Assembly: GCA_030428885.1 (NCBI GenBank)
Contig: JAUIEJ010000007.1
Coordinates: forward strand, 248,001 to 312,000
Direction of reading: 5' to 3'
Source of the DNA: Gemmatimonadota bacterium
Lineage (GTDB): Bacteria > Gemmatimonadota > Gemmatimonadetes > Longimicrobiales > Gaopeijiaceae
DNA: 64,000 bases
The first letter of the stretch is position 1. Every line of letters starts with the position of its first letter. The position numbers and the translations under genes are program-made. The notes under the pieces were generated by a model. It had not been told where the DNA came from and did no database searches. It saw nothing but the letters and a program-made list of their open reading frames with translations. Of this stretch, positions 1 through 7,674 are shown one piece after another.

Positions 1-179
1 CCGAAACGCCGGGTGGCTTCGGCCTTCGCCGCCGCCGGATCCCACCCTTCGGCCTCCAGTTCCTCGGCCCTGAGAGCCAGGTGGCTCCGGAGTTCCCGGT
101 CCACGTCGTCCTTCACCGGCAGCTCGCCCACGTGGGGGCGATCGCCGTGGAGGGACCGGGGGCCGTCATGCTGCGTCAT
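1..179 (-). CDS. ADOP-type ABC transporter permease, N-terminal fragment
   Basis: This is the first 59 residues of a MacB/FtsX-family permease of the kind common in Acidobacteriota and Gemmatimonadota (ADOP); the rest lies beyond the left edge. The visible part holds the short cytoplasmic helix-rich domain that precedes the first membrane segment in this family, with the pattern DVDRELRSHLALRAEEL followed by an ARRRFG-like sequence ending in RRFG. The same pattern occurs in the complete permeases at 7671 and 18678. The ATG overlaps the stop of the PadR gene upstream by four bases (ATGA), so the two are translationally coupled. Family membership is clear from the fragment and context. The substrate is unknown. 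Confidence 0.8.
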   Translation of the reverse strand, partial: MTQHDGPRSLHGDRPHVGELPVKDDVDRELRSHLALRAEELEAEGWDPAAAKAEATRRF

Positions 180-511
180 CCCAGGGGCCCCTCCGCCTCC
201 AGCACCCGGGCCATGGCGGCCACGTAGCGGTCCCAGGTCGCCATCTCGGCGCCCAGGGCCTCGGTGCCGGCGGGGGTCAGGGTGTAGAACCGGGCCTCGC
301 GCCCCGTGTCCGTACGCCCCCACGACGCCTCCACGAGGCCCCGGGCCTCCAGGCGCCGGAGCGCCGGATACAACGCCCCTTCCTCCACCTGGAGGAGGTC
401 GTCGGTGGCGGCCCGGATGGCCCGGGATACGCCGTATCCGTGGAGGGGACCCCAGCTCAGGGTCTTGAGCACGAGCACGTCCAGGGTGCCTTTCAGCAGT
501 TCGAGCGACAT
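176..511 (-). CDS. PadR-family transcriptional regulator
   Basis: A 111-residue PadR winged-helix regulator. It opens with SLELLKGTLDVLVLKTL and continues through HGYGVSRAI, the EGALYPALRRLE recognition region and the wing, EARFYTLTPAG. The ATG at 511 is chosen because the conserved domain begins there; the frame stays open upstream but that part is unlike PadR. It overlaps the permease gene by four bases. Such regulators usually repress their own operon and respond to small molecules or stress; that is family knowledge. An inverted repeat 54 bases upstream (565-583) is a candidate operator, shared with the divergent gene at 691. Confidence 0.92.
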   Translation of the reverse strand: MSLELLKGTLDVLVLKTLSWGPLHGYGVSRAIRAATDDLLQVEEGALYPALRRLEARGLVEASWGRTDTGREARFYTLTPAGTEALGAEMATWDRYVAAMARVLEAEGPLG

Positions 512-564
512 GAGATCTCCGGCCCGGCCCGGGAGGCGTCCCTCCTCGGACCCATGAATGATCG

Positions 565-583
565 ACCCATAAGATATATGGGT
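565..583. promoter_or_regulatory. Inverted repeat, candidate PadR operator
   Basis: ACCCATA at 565-571 and TATGGGT at 577-583 are perfect 7-base arms around a 5-base centre. The site lies in the 179-base gap between the divergent PadR gene (starts 511) and the repeat-protein gene (starts 691), in an AT-rich patch unlike its surroundings. Its place and symmetry fit an operator for the PadR protein. No binding has been shown and the promoter elements around it are not clear. Confidence 0.5.
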
Positions 584-690
584 ATACGAAAGGGTTGGAA
601 GCGGAGATTCAAACAACGGCCGCCGCCCCGCCGTCTCACGGTCGAAGGCCCGGAGCGGGTCCGGGTCGCCACAGATGGGGAGATGGACGC

Positions 691-1716
691 ATGGGACGGA
701 TCGGGACGAACGCACGCCGCGGAGTGAGGCTGGGGGTGAAGCTGGGGGCGTGCCTGGCCATGGCCGCGGCGCTGGGCACGGCGGGGACATCGGCGGCGAG
801 CGCCGCCCCCGCGAGCCAGGAGGCCCCCGAGGTCTCCGAGGGACGCTGGGACGCCCGGCTGCACCGCGACGGCGACGGCAGCGAGTGGCGGTTCCGCCTC
901 GACGGCACCCGGAGCGACTGGGGCACCGGCGCCCCCGAGGCGCTGGAGCGCCGCCTCCTGGCCGCCGTGGGCGCCGATGGACGCCTCGACTTCGAGCTCG
1001 ACGCCCCGGCCGGGATGATCCGGCTGGACGGGCGCATGGACGACCGCGACGGCATGGGCGGCTTCACGTTCCGGCCCCGCCCCGACTTCGTGGCGGAGGT
1101 GGAGCGCACAGGCCTCGAGGTGCGGCGGGCCGACACCGAAACCCTCCTGGCCGCCGCCCTCCACGAGGTGGACCCGGCGTCGGTGGGAGCCCTGCGCCGC
1201 GCCGGCGCCGAGCCCGACGACCTGGGCGACCTCATCGCCGCCGCCATCTTCCAGGTCGATACGACCTACATCGCCGAGATCCGGGCCCTGGGTTACGACC
1301 TGGACCTGGACGACTTCCTGGCGTTCCGCATCCACGACGTCACCCCCGAGTTCATCCGCGACGTGCGGGGGTGGGGCATCGGCGAACCCAGCGCCGACGA
1401 CCTCCTGGCGTTCCGCATCCACGGCATCGACGAGGAGTTCGCCCGGGACACCCGGAGCTGGGCCGGCGACGACCTGGACCGGGACGATCTCATCGCCTTC
1501 CGGATCCACGGCGTGACCCAGGCCTTCGTCCGCTCCATGGAGGAGGCCGGGGTCCCTCCCGAGGACGCCTCACAGGCCGTGGCCTTCCGCATCCACGGGG
1601 TCACCCCGGAGCTGGTGCGGGAGATGGAGGCCGCCGGCTTCGAAGACCTGGACGGCGACGACCTGATCCGGATCCGGATCCACGGGCTCGACCGGAAGCG
1701 CCGCGGCGGGGGCTGA
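691..1716 (+). CDS. Secreted protein with 29-residue tandem repeats (FRIHGVTPEF type)
   Basis: A 341-residue exported protein. Residues 10-40 form a signal peptide (basic start, then a hydrophobic Ala-rich core). The C-terminal half is built of repeats with the core FRIHGVTPEFVREM followed by a D-rich DLDxDDLLA stretch. The FRIH core falls at residues 212, 241, 270 and 299, with a last degenerate copy at 328, a period of exactly 29; weaker copies lie near 128, 157 and 187. Similar units occur in M56/BlaR1-like proteins and secreted proteins of these phyla, and probably form a helical repeat. The start at 691 is set by GGGGAGA seven bases upstream. It is divergent from the PadR gene and may share its control region. 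The function is unknown. Confidence 0.8.
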   Translation: MGRIGTNARRGVRLGVKLGACLAMAAALGTAGTSAASAAPASQEAPEVSEGRWDARLHRDGDGSEWRFRLDGTRSDWGTGAPEALERRLLAAVGADGRLDFELDAPAGMIRLDGRMDDRDGMGGFTFRPRPDFVAEVERTGLEVRRADTETLLAAALHEVDPASVGALRRAGAEPDDLGDLIAAAIFQVDTTYIAEIRALGYDLDLDDFLAFRIHDVTPEFIRDVRGWGIGEPSADDLLAFRIHGIDEEFARDTRSWAGDDLDRDDLIAFRIHGVTQAFVRSMEEAGVPPEDASQAVAFRIHGVTPELVREMEAAGFEDLDGDDLIRIRIHGLDRKRRGGG

Positions 1717-1746
1717 GCGCCGCCTTGTGAGAGGGCCCGGGGGCCG

Positions 1747-2799
1747 TCAGCGGCAGGACCGCTCGATGGCCCGCCGGGCCCGGTCCGGATTGTCCAGCAT
1801 GTCCCACACCGGCTCCAGAAACTCCAGGAGGTCGGTGCGGTCGTCGGCCTCCAGGCCCGGAACGTCGCGGATCAGGGCCTCGATGCCGTCCCGCTGATCC
1901 AGGAAGCGCCGGTACGCGGCGTCGTACTCCATGCGCGGACGGCAGAGGCCCCGGTACACCCGCTCCCGCACGTCGTCGATGCCCAGCGAGGGGTCGGGTA
2001 CCGAATAGGGGGCGTTCACGAGCCCGGTCCAGTCGAAGTCGTAGGGCACGGGAATGCCCCGCCCCTCGGCGGGCATGAGCACCACCACGTTGTGGAGCCC
2101 GTAGATCGAGTAGTCGGTGTTGCCCACGAGGTACTGGAAGAGGTCGACCCGGAGGGCGTCGTCGTCGCCGATCCTCGCCGGGTCCACGGGCCCGTCGTCT
2201 TCCGGGAACCAGGTGCCCCCCAGACGCTCGGCCAGGGCGTCCTCGTCTTCGATGAGGAACGCCCACCGCTCCAGGGGCTCGGCCCCGCCCGTGTCCACCC
2301 AGGTGATGCGGGCGAGGCGCACCTGGAGGCTCGCGTCGGTGAGGCGGTTGTAGATCCGGTACGCCAGATACTCCCGCAGGGCGTGGCGATCCCACCCCGG
2401 CGTGTCGCGGCAGTGGGTGACGATCTTCAGCTTGTCCTGGTCCTCGAAGGGCGTGCCCTCCATACGGCGCCGGGGCACGTCGAGGCGGAGCGGCGGAAAG
2501 CCGCACACGTTGGACTGGAGGCGGAAGTGCCCCCGGGTGCGGAGCTCCACGTCGAAGGCCGGGGCGTCGTCGCCCTCGCCGGAGAGCACGAGGCGGGCCG
2601 GGCGCTCGTCGTTCTCCTCGGCCCGGTCGCCCCGGAGGGCCGTGAAATCGGCCTCGATCCGGAGTTCCAGCGGTAGGGGACTCCGGAACAGGAGCTGGAC
2701 GCCTTCCGGGGGAGGAAGCTCGGTCTGGGCCGACGCCGACAGGGGGATCCCGCACCCGGCGGCCGCCCCCGCAATCACCAACGCGCGACGGAGGTTCAT
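1747..2799 (-). CDS. Secreted CotH-like (kinase-fold) protein
   Basis: A 350-residue protein with a signal peptide ending near SASAQT. Features recall CotH/kinase-fold proteins: a conserved Lys in DKLKIVTHC, an aromatic helix REYLAYRIYNRLTD, then FQYLVGNTDYSIYGLHNV and VPYDFDWTGLVNAPY, which resemble the catalytic NxD and metal-binding DxD loops. The active site is only partly visible, so it may be a pseudokinase or a structural protein. It faces the phosphatase gene at 2846 with only 46 bases between starts, so the two promoters must overlap. Assignment to the CotH group is an inference from pattern only. Confidence 0.55.
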   Translation of the reverse strand: MNLRRALVIAGAAAGCGIPLSASAQTELPPPEGVQLLFRSPLPLELRIEADFTALRGDRAEENDERPARLVLSGEGDDAPAFDVELRTRGHFRLQSNVCGFPPLRLDVPRRRMEGTPFEDQDKLKIVTHCRDTPGWDRHALREYLAYRIYNRLTDASLQVRLARITWVDTGGAEPLERWAFLIEDEDALAERLGGTWFPEDDGPVDPARIGDDDALRVDLFQYLVGNTDYSIYGLHNVVVLMPAEGRGIPVPYDFDWTGLVNAPYSVPDPSLGIDDVRERVYRGLCRPRMEYDAAYRRFLDQRDGIEALIRDVPGLEADDRTDLLEFLEPVWDMLDNPDRARRAIERSCR

Positions 2800-2845
2800 A
2801 CCCCGAACCTATTCCCAGGGGCCATGGGGGACTAGGATCGGGTGC

Positions 2846-4441
2846 ATGGACGCGCGCAGGAGGTGGATCCGACTCGTCGGGGCGATGGCCCTCGTGGGGG
2901 TGGGGTGCGCCGCCACGTCGGGGGCCGCCGCCGACCTCCGGGGCCAGGAGCCCCCGCGCCTCGTGGTGTTCCTGGTGGTGGACCAGCTCCCCGCCTGGCT
3001 CTTCGACCATCTGGACCCGGCATTCGAAGGCGGCTTCCGGCGGCTTCGCGATTCGGGACTGCAGTTCACCGGGGCCACCCACGACCACGCCGTCACCGAG
3101 ACGGCGCCGGGGCACGCCACCCTGGCCACGGGCACCGAACCCCGGAAGCACGGGGTGCCTGCCAACGATTGGTGGCAGCGTATCGGCGGCGAGGAGACCC
3201 ACGTGCTCAACGTGGTCGACCCCGAGACGCCTCTCCTGGGCGCCCCGGGCCTGCCGGGCGCCTCGCCCCAGGTGCTCCGGCGCACGGGCCTGGCCGACTG
3301 GCTCCGGGACGCCCACGCCGACGCCCGCATCGTGGCCGTCTCGGGCAAGGACCGGGGGGCGGTGCTCCTGGGCGGAAAGGCGCCGGGACACGTCTACTGG
3401 TTCGACGAAGGGGTGGGGCGTTTCGTGACCTCGACGTACTACGGTGAGGCGTACCCCGAGTGGGTGCACCGCTTCAACACCCGCCTCCTCCCGGGGCTCT
3501 CCACGGACTCGGTGTGGGACGTGGCGGTGCCCGCCGAGTACCGGGGCCTGGCCCGGCCCGACGCTTTCCCCACGGAGGGCGACGGCGTGCACACCACCTT
3601 TCCCCACCAGCCCCAGGCCGGCTCGTCGTACGCCGTCTGGTGGGCCGCCACCCCCGGGGTGGACGTGGCCACCCTGGCCCTGGCGGGTCGGGCGCTGGCC
3701 GCCGAGGAGCTGGGCCAGGACGACACCCCGGACCTCCTGGCCGTCTCCCTCTCGGCCACCGATCGCATCGGCCACGCCTACGGCCCCGGGAGTCTGGAGC
3801 AGCTCGACAATCTCTGGCGGCTGGACCGGGCCCTGGGGGCGTTCCTGGACATGGTGGACCGGGAGGTGGGGCTCGACCGCACCGTGGTGGTCCTCACATC
3901 CGACCATGGCGCCATGGACCTTCCAGAGGCGAGGGCCGCCGCGGGCCGTCCCGGCGTGCGCCTGACCCGGGATTCGGTGACCTCGCTGCAGCGGGTGCTG
4001 GACCGGGCGTCGGGGGCCACCTCCGACCCGGCGACGCTGGCGGCGGCCCTGACGAAAGACCTGCCCTCGGTGTCGTGGATCGACCGGGCCTGGCTCCGGA
4101 GCGCCCTGGCCGGGGCCGAGCCTCCCGTGGCCGACTCCTTCACCCGGATCCAGTGGAACACCTTCGTGGCCGACCGCCCCGCCGGGCTTCTGAGTCGGGC
4201 CGGGGTGGAGCTCCAACTGGCCGAGGGCGTGGTGACCTGGAGCTATCCCCTGGGGGCCGCCCACGGCACGCCGTGGCTCTACGACCGGCACGTGCCCCTG
4301 GTGCTGTCGTACGGGGGACTCCCGGCGGGCGTGCGACCCGAGCCGGTGTCGGCGGCCGACGTGGCCCCGACGCTGGCGGGCTTGTTGGGCGTCGCGGCGC
4401 CCCCCGACCTCGACGGCCGGGACCTGCTGGGCCGGCGGTAG
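2846..4441 (+). CDS. Exported alkaline phosphatase / type I phosphodiesterase (PafA-like)
   Basis: A 531-residue exported hydrolase of the alkaline phosphatase superfamily. An N-terminal signal segment (residues 8-29) precedes the core. Metal and catalytic positions are visible: VVDQ (Asp46), the nucleophile region TETAPGHATLATGTEP (probable nucleophile Thr86), SATDRIGHAYGP, TSDHGAMD, and a C-terminal AAHGTPWLYDRHVP histidine. The order fits PafA-like phosphatases, which hydrolyse phosphate monoesters in the periplasm. A role in phosphate scavenging is inferred. It converges with the DUF4956 gene with one base between the stop codons, leaving no room for a separate terminator. Confidence 0.85.
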   Translation: MDARRRWIRLVGAMALVGVGCAATSGAAADLRGQEPPRLVVFLVVDQLPAWLFDHLDPAFEGGFRRLRDSGLQFTGATHDHAVTETAPGHATLATGTEPRKHGVPANDWWQRIGGEETHVLNVVDPETPLLGAPGLPGASPQVLRRTGLADWLRDAHADARIVAVSGKDRGAVLLGGKAPGHVYWFDEGVGRFVTSTYYGEAYPEWVHRFNTRLLPGLSTDSVWDVAVPAEYRGLARPDAFPTEGDGVHTTFPHQPQAGSSYAVWWAATPGVDVATLALAGRALAAEELGQDDTPDLLAVSLSATDRIGHAYGPGSLEQLDNLWRLDRALGAFLDMVDREVGLDRTVVVLTSDHGAMDLPEARAAAGRPGVRLTRDSVTSLQRVLDRASGATSDPATLAAALTKDLPSVSWIDRAWLRSALAGAEPPVADSFTRIQWNTFVADRPAGLLSRAGVELQLAEGVVTWSYPLGAAHGTPWLYDRHVPLVLSYGGLPAGVRPEPVSAADVAPTLAGLLGVAAPPDLDGRDLLGRR

Positions 4442-4442
4442 C

Positions 4443-5498
4443 TCAGTCGAGCTTGGCCAGCTTCTTCAGGGAGCGGAGTTCGGCGGCTTCCACGGCGCCG
4501 GCCTCGGAGCGGATGGCGTCCAGGAGGCGCGCTTCGCCCACGTCGTCCCGGGGGCGCACCAGGTACTCAAGCGCCGCCCCCTCCCCCTCGCCCACCACCT
4601 CGGCCAACTGCCACCGCAGGCAGAGGCGCTCCAGCACCGTCTCCACCTGGGGCTGGGCCGCGGCCGGGGCGTCGGAGTAGATCATGAGCACGAAGTAGCG
4701 CTTCCGCTCACGGCGCTCCGACGACTCCTGGTGCAGGTAGGTGGCCATGCGGGCCTGCCGCTCGGCCACGTCCCGGAGATCGCGGCTCGAGAGGGCCGAG
4801 ACCAGTCGCTCGTCGCCGAAGGAGAGGGCCCCGGAGTCGGCTCCGGCGGCCGCCGTGCCCAGGGACAGTCCCCCGGTGCGGCGCAGTTCGTCGACGTAGA
4901 CGTTGCCGAAGTTCAGCTTCCACAACGCCAGGTTGAGGACGTTGAACACCATGCTCAGGGCCGCGGCCACCCCCAGGGCTTGAACGCCCGCCGCCAGTCC
5001 CACACCGATGGCCAGGAAGACGTAGACCGCGTCCTTGGTGTCGTCGAGGGTGGTGCGGAAGCGCACCGCCGCCACGATCCCGGCCAGGCTGAACGCCAGG
5101 GCCAGGCTGCCCTTCACGATGATGACGATCCCCGTCACCGCCACCGGGAGGATCAGGAGGGTGTGGACCACCGACTCCTGATAGCCGGTGCGGCGCTTGA
5201 TGACGATGTACGTCCACGCCACCGGGATCATGAGCACCAGGGCCCCCACCAGCGACGCCGCCGTGACCCACACGCTGGCCCACCCCGTGGTCACGGGTGA
5301 CGACAGGGGCACCCCCCCGGCCATGGTCCGGGTGATCTCTCCGTCCAGCACCGACGGCGCCTCGCTCAGGGTCACCAGGTGCAGGAGGTCGGGAAACCGC
5401 CACACCATGAGGGCCGCCAGCCCCAGGAGCACCACGTAGTAGCCGGCGATGCGCAGGGCGCTGGGCACGGGGTGGCGCAGGTCGTCCGAGTCCTTCAC
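4443..5498 (-). CDS. DUF4956 membrane protein
   Basis: A 351-residue inner-membrane protein with a GTG start. There is one N-terminal membrane segment (about residues 20-36), another group from residue 68, then the DUF4956 signature: VHTLLILPVAVTGIVIIVKG, LAFSLAGIVAAVRFRT, and LDDTKDAVYVFLAIGVGLAAG. The C-terminal 130 residues are soluble. The function of the family is unknown; members often sit beside polyphosphate VTC-like or CotH genes. Its GTG overlaps the stop of the upstream gene (GTGA), making a two-gene operon with the YbjN-like protein. Confidence 0.8.
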   Translation of the reverse strand: MKDSDDLRHPVPSALRIAGYYVVLLGLAALMVWRFPDLLHLVTLSEAPSVLDGEITRTMAGGVPLSSPVTTGWASVWVTAASLVGALVLMIPVAWTYIVIKRRTGYQESVVHTLLILPVAVTGIVIIVKGSLALAFSLAGIVAAVRFRTTLDDTKDAVYVFLAIGVGLAAGVQALGVAAALSMVFNVLNLALWKLNFGNVYVDELRRTGGLSLGTAAAGADSGALSFGDERLVSALSSRDLRDVAERQARMATYLHQESSERRERKRYFVLMIYSDAPAAAQPQVETVLERLCLRWQLAEVVGEGEGAALEYLVRPRDDVGEARLLDAIRSEAGAVEAAELRSLKKLAKLD

Positions 5499-5905
5499 GG
5501 CGCCGGGAACTCCCGCTTGAGGAGGTCGTCGTAGTGGTCGGCCCGCTCCGACGTCCAGAGGATCAGGTCCACCAGCTCGCCCGGATCCATGTCGTCCAGG
5601 GGCCGTCCGGCCACGAGGTGCACCGTGCCCTCGGGGTCCACGGCGAACGAGGCCCGCCCCTTGAGACGGTCGTTGAGTTCCAGGAGCGCGCGGTAGAGCC
5701 GGGGTCGATCGCCCGGGGGCACGGGCATGATCTGCATGCGGACGATCATGACCAGGGTGCCGTGATCGTGGGGGTCCGACACCACCGAGATCGTGCCCTG
5801 GGCCGAGCCCCGCTGCACCGGCTGCTCGAAGCCGGCCTGGAGCGTGCCGTCGGCCAGTCGGGGAATCAGGTCCCGGACCAGTCCCATGAGCGATGGGGTC
5901 GTCAT
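5495..5905 (-). CDS. YbjN-like / type III chaperone-fold protein
   Basis: A 136-residue soluble protein. The run of alternating strands, including TLVMIVRMQIMPVP, followed by helices (RPRLYRALLELNDRLKGRASFAVD, then PGELVDLILWTSERADHYDDLL) matches the general layout of YbjN/secretion-chaperone-like domains. The ATG at 5905 is preferred because a GAGG lies eight bases upstream and the residues before it do not look like protein. Its stop overlaps the start of the DUF4956 gene, so the two are made together and may interact; that is inference. Confidence 0.6.
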   Translation of the reverse strand: MTTPSLMGLVRDLIPRLADGTLQAGFEQPVQRGSAQGTISVVSDPHDHGTLVMIVRMQIMPVPPGDRPRLYRALLELNDRLKGRASFAVDPEGTVHLVAGRPLDDMDPGELVDLILWTSERADHYDDLLKREFPAP

Positions 5906-6012
5906 GGGGCCAACCTCGGGCGCGGGGGGCCGCGGGACAAGGTGGCGCGAGCCTGGGGCAGCCTCCACCCCCACGACTACCTCATCTCTCGTCTCGCCAG
6001 CCGGCTAACGCC

Positions 6013-7095
6013 TCATGGATTCACCGGTCCCTCCAGCCGGATGCTCCGCACCGTCACACGCGGTTCACCCCGACTGGACAACCCGACCTGGACCAACCGC
6101 ATCTCGGGAAGCACGAATTCCGCATACTCATCCATTCGGAGAGCGGCCACCGTTTCTCCGGTGTCCGGGTCGATCAGGTGAAGAATCGAGTCGCGCGTGT
6201 CGTCGAGTGAGGCCAGTCGGTCACGCGAATCGGTAGGTGTTGAGCCATCCCATCGGGGATCCGGTACGGAGTAGAGGGCCAGCAGCCAAGGAGAGCCCTG
6301 AGCTACCGACACGAGAGACATGCTCGGCGGCGCTGGGTCACCGTCTCGGGCCCTTTGCGGCACACCACCTGGGACGAACCAGGGGGGTGGGGAGACCTCC
6401 CGGAGTGGCCTACCCTCGCGTCCGAATTCAACGATCCGGCCTGTGTCGAAGTGGTAGACCCACACCGTCGAGTCGGTCGCGGGAACGGGCATGACGCTCA
6501 GGCCCACGAGGCCGCCGTAGGGCCAATGGACGGGCTCACCAACGGTACCGTCCTCGAGTAGCAGCGAAATCCCCGATGTCACTTCTCCGTTCGCGCGTAC
6601 GGTGGACTTCACGAACTCCAGGCCCGCTGCCGTCCGGGCATGTCCCCGCCATTGCGGTTGAAAGGACAACGGACTCTCGGCGATGAGTTCCAGGTCGGAC
6701 GATAGGACGCTTCGACGCTGGTTTCCGGCGTCCAGGGCGATCACGCCCCCATCGAACCCCACGAGAGACGTGATCCGCAGAAACTCCCCGGGTCCCTGTC
6801 CCGACCGCTCGACCGTCGCGATGTGCTTCCCAAGCGCGTCGTACCGGAACAGGACGTGATCCGTGTCGAGCCCAACCGTAACGAACCCATCTTCGAGGCT
6901 TGCGATAGATGCGGGCAGTTGGAGAGGAGCCAGCTGAGAATCCTCGAAACGGATCGACTCACCATCCAGGGTGAGGACACACTCAGAACACACAACCACA
7001 CTCTGAACGTCGAAGTCCGGATCAGGCGCGCACGCTCCGAGAAGCAGCAAGATCAGGCTGCCTCGCCAACACACCAGACGTTCTGCTTCGACCAA
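6013..7095 (-). CDS. 6-bladed beta-propeller lipoprotein
   Basis: A 360-residue lipoprotein: the signal peptide ends in the lipobox LLGAC near residue 21. The body is a run of propeller-like strands with the RSGQGPGEF motif typical of 6-bladed propeller proteins of the Bacteroidota/Gemmatimonadota type, here near residue 95. A second protein with the same GPGEF motif lies at 13924. The TTG start at 7095 is supported by GGAGGCGG seven bases upstream; there is no ATG nearby. Codon use is less GC-biased than in the flanking genes. The ligand is unknown. Confidence 0.75.
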   Translation of the reverse strand: MVEAERLVCWRGSLILLLLGACAPDPDFDVQSVVVCSECVLTLDGESIRFEDSQLAPLQLPASIASLEDGFVTVGLDTDHVLFRYDALGKHIATVERSGQGPGEFLRITSLVGFDGGVIALDAGNQRRSVLSSDLELIAESPLSFQPQWRGHARTAAGLEFVKSTVRANGEVTSGISLLLEDGTVGEPVHWPYGGLVGLSVMPVPATDSTVWVYHFDTGRIVEFGREGRPLREVSPPPWFVPGGVPQRARDGDPAPPSMSLVSVAQGSPWLLALYSVPDPRWDGSTPTDSRDRLASLDDTRDSILHLIDPDTGETVAALRMDEYAEFVLPEMRLVQVGLSSRGEPRVTVRSIRLEGPVNP

Positions 7096-7258
7096 GGATC
7101 CGCCTCCGGTCCGCGGTAGTCCGGGCCTGCTCCGAGCACCCGAGTGTTCGCCAGAGAGCGCAGTTTCAGGCTACGGATACCGCAGTCTGAGGGCAAACCG
7201 ACTGGGTCCTACCTCCGGCTCGCTTCCCCACGTCCCGGAGGGGCCGGAGAGGTCACCC

Positions 7259-7324
7259 ACTCCCCTGAACACTTGAGGGCGGGAGGGGGCTGCGCTATAC
7301 TCCCCTCAACATTTCAGGGCGGAA
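7259..7324 (+). promoter_or_regulatory. Promoter with two direct operator-like repeats upstream of padR
   Basis: Two near-identical 26-base copies start at 7259 and 7299, exactly 40 bases apart. Each carries an imperfect palindrome, CCCTGAACACTTGAGGG in the first and CCCTCAACATTTCAGGG in the second. A good sigma-70-type promoter lies across them: TTGAGG (7273-7278) inside the first copy, a 17-base spacer, and TATACT (7296-7301) touching the second. A protein bound to both copies would cover -35 and the start site. The PadR gene begins at 7348, so autoregulation is the simplest reading. Confidence 0.65.
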
Positions 7325-7347
7325 CCCCTCCAGCGGAGTCCCCAGCC

Positions 7348-7674
7348 ATGGGTCGCGAACTACCTCTTCTCCAGGGCACCCTCGACGTGCTCGTGCTCAA
7401 GGCCCTCGAGGCCGGACCCCGTCACGGCTACGACGTGGCGGCGTGGATCCGGGAGCGGAGCGGCGACGCCCTGGAGGTGGAAGACGGCGCCCTCTACACG
7501 GCGCTGCACCGCATGCGGAAGAAGGGGTGGATCGAGGGCGAGTGGGGCCTCTCGGAAAACCGCCGCCGGGCCAAGTTCTACCACCTCACCGAGGCGGGGC
7601 GAACGCGGCTGCGGCGGGAGGCGGAATCGTGGGACCGCTACGCGGAAGCCGTCTCCCGGGTGCTGGGGTCGTGA
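7348..7674 (+). CDS. PadR-family transcriptional regulator
   Basis: A 108-residue PadR regulator with the full domain: LLQGTLDVLVLKALE, GPRHGYDVAAWI, EDGALYTALHRM and RAKFYHLTEAGRTRL. Start at 7348, nine bases after GGAG. Its stop overlaps the permease start (GTGA), so repressor and transporter are coupled. The two repeats just upstream (7259-7324) are the likely binding sites. Inducer unknown. Confidence 0.93.
   Translation: MGRELPLLQGTLDVLVLKALEAGPRHGYDVAAWIRERSGDALEVEDGALYTALHRMRKKGWIEGEWGLSENRRRAKFYHLTEAGRTRLRREAESWDRYAEAVSRVLGS

Noticed and set aside
1601-4291. Long open frame of about 900 residues on the minus strand
   Set aside because: It is Pro/Gly/Arg/His-rich antisense shadow of the phosphatase and CotH-like genes, with no motif and no start signal.
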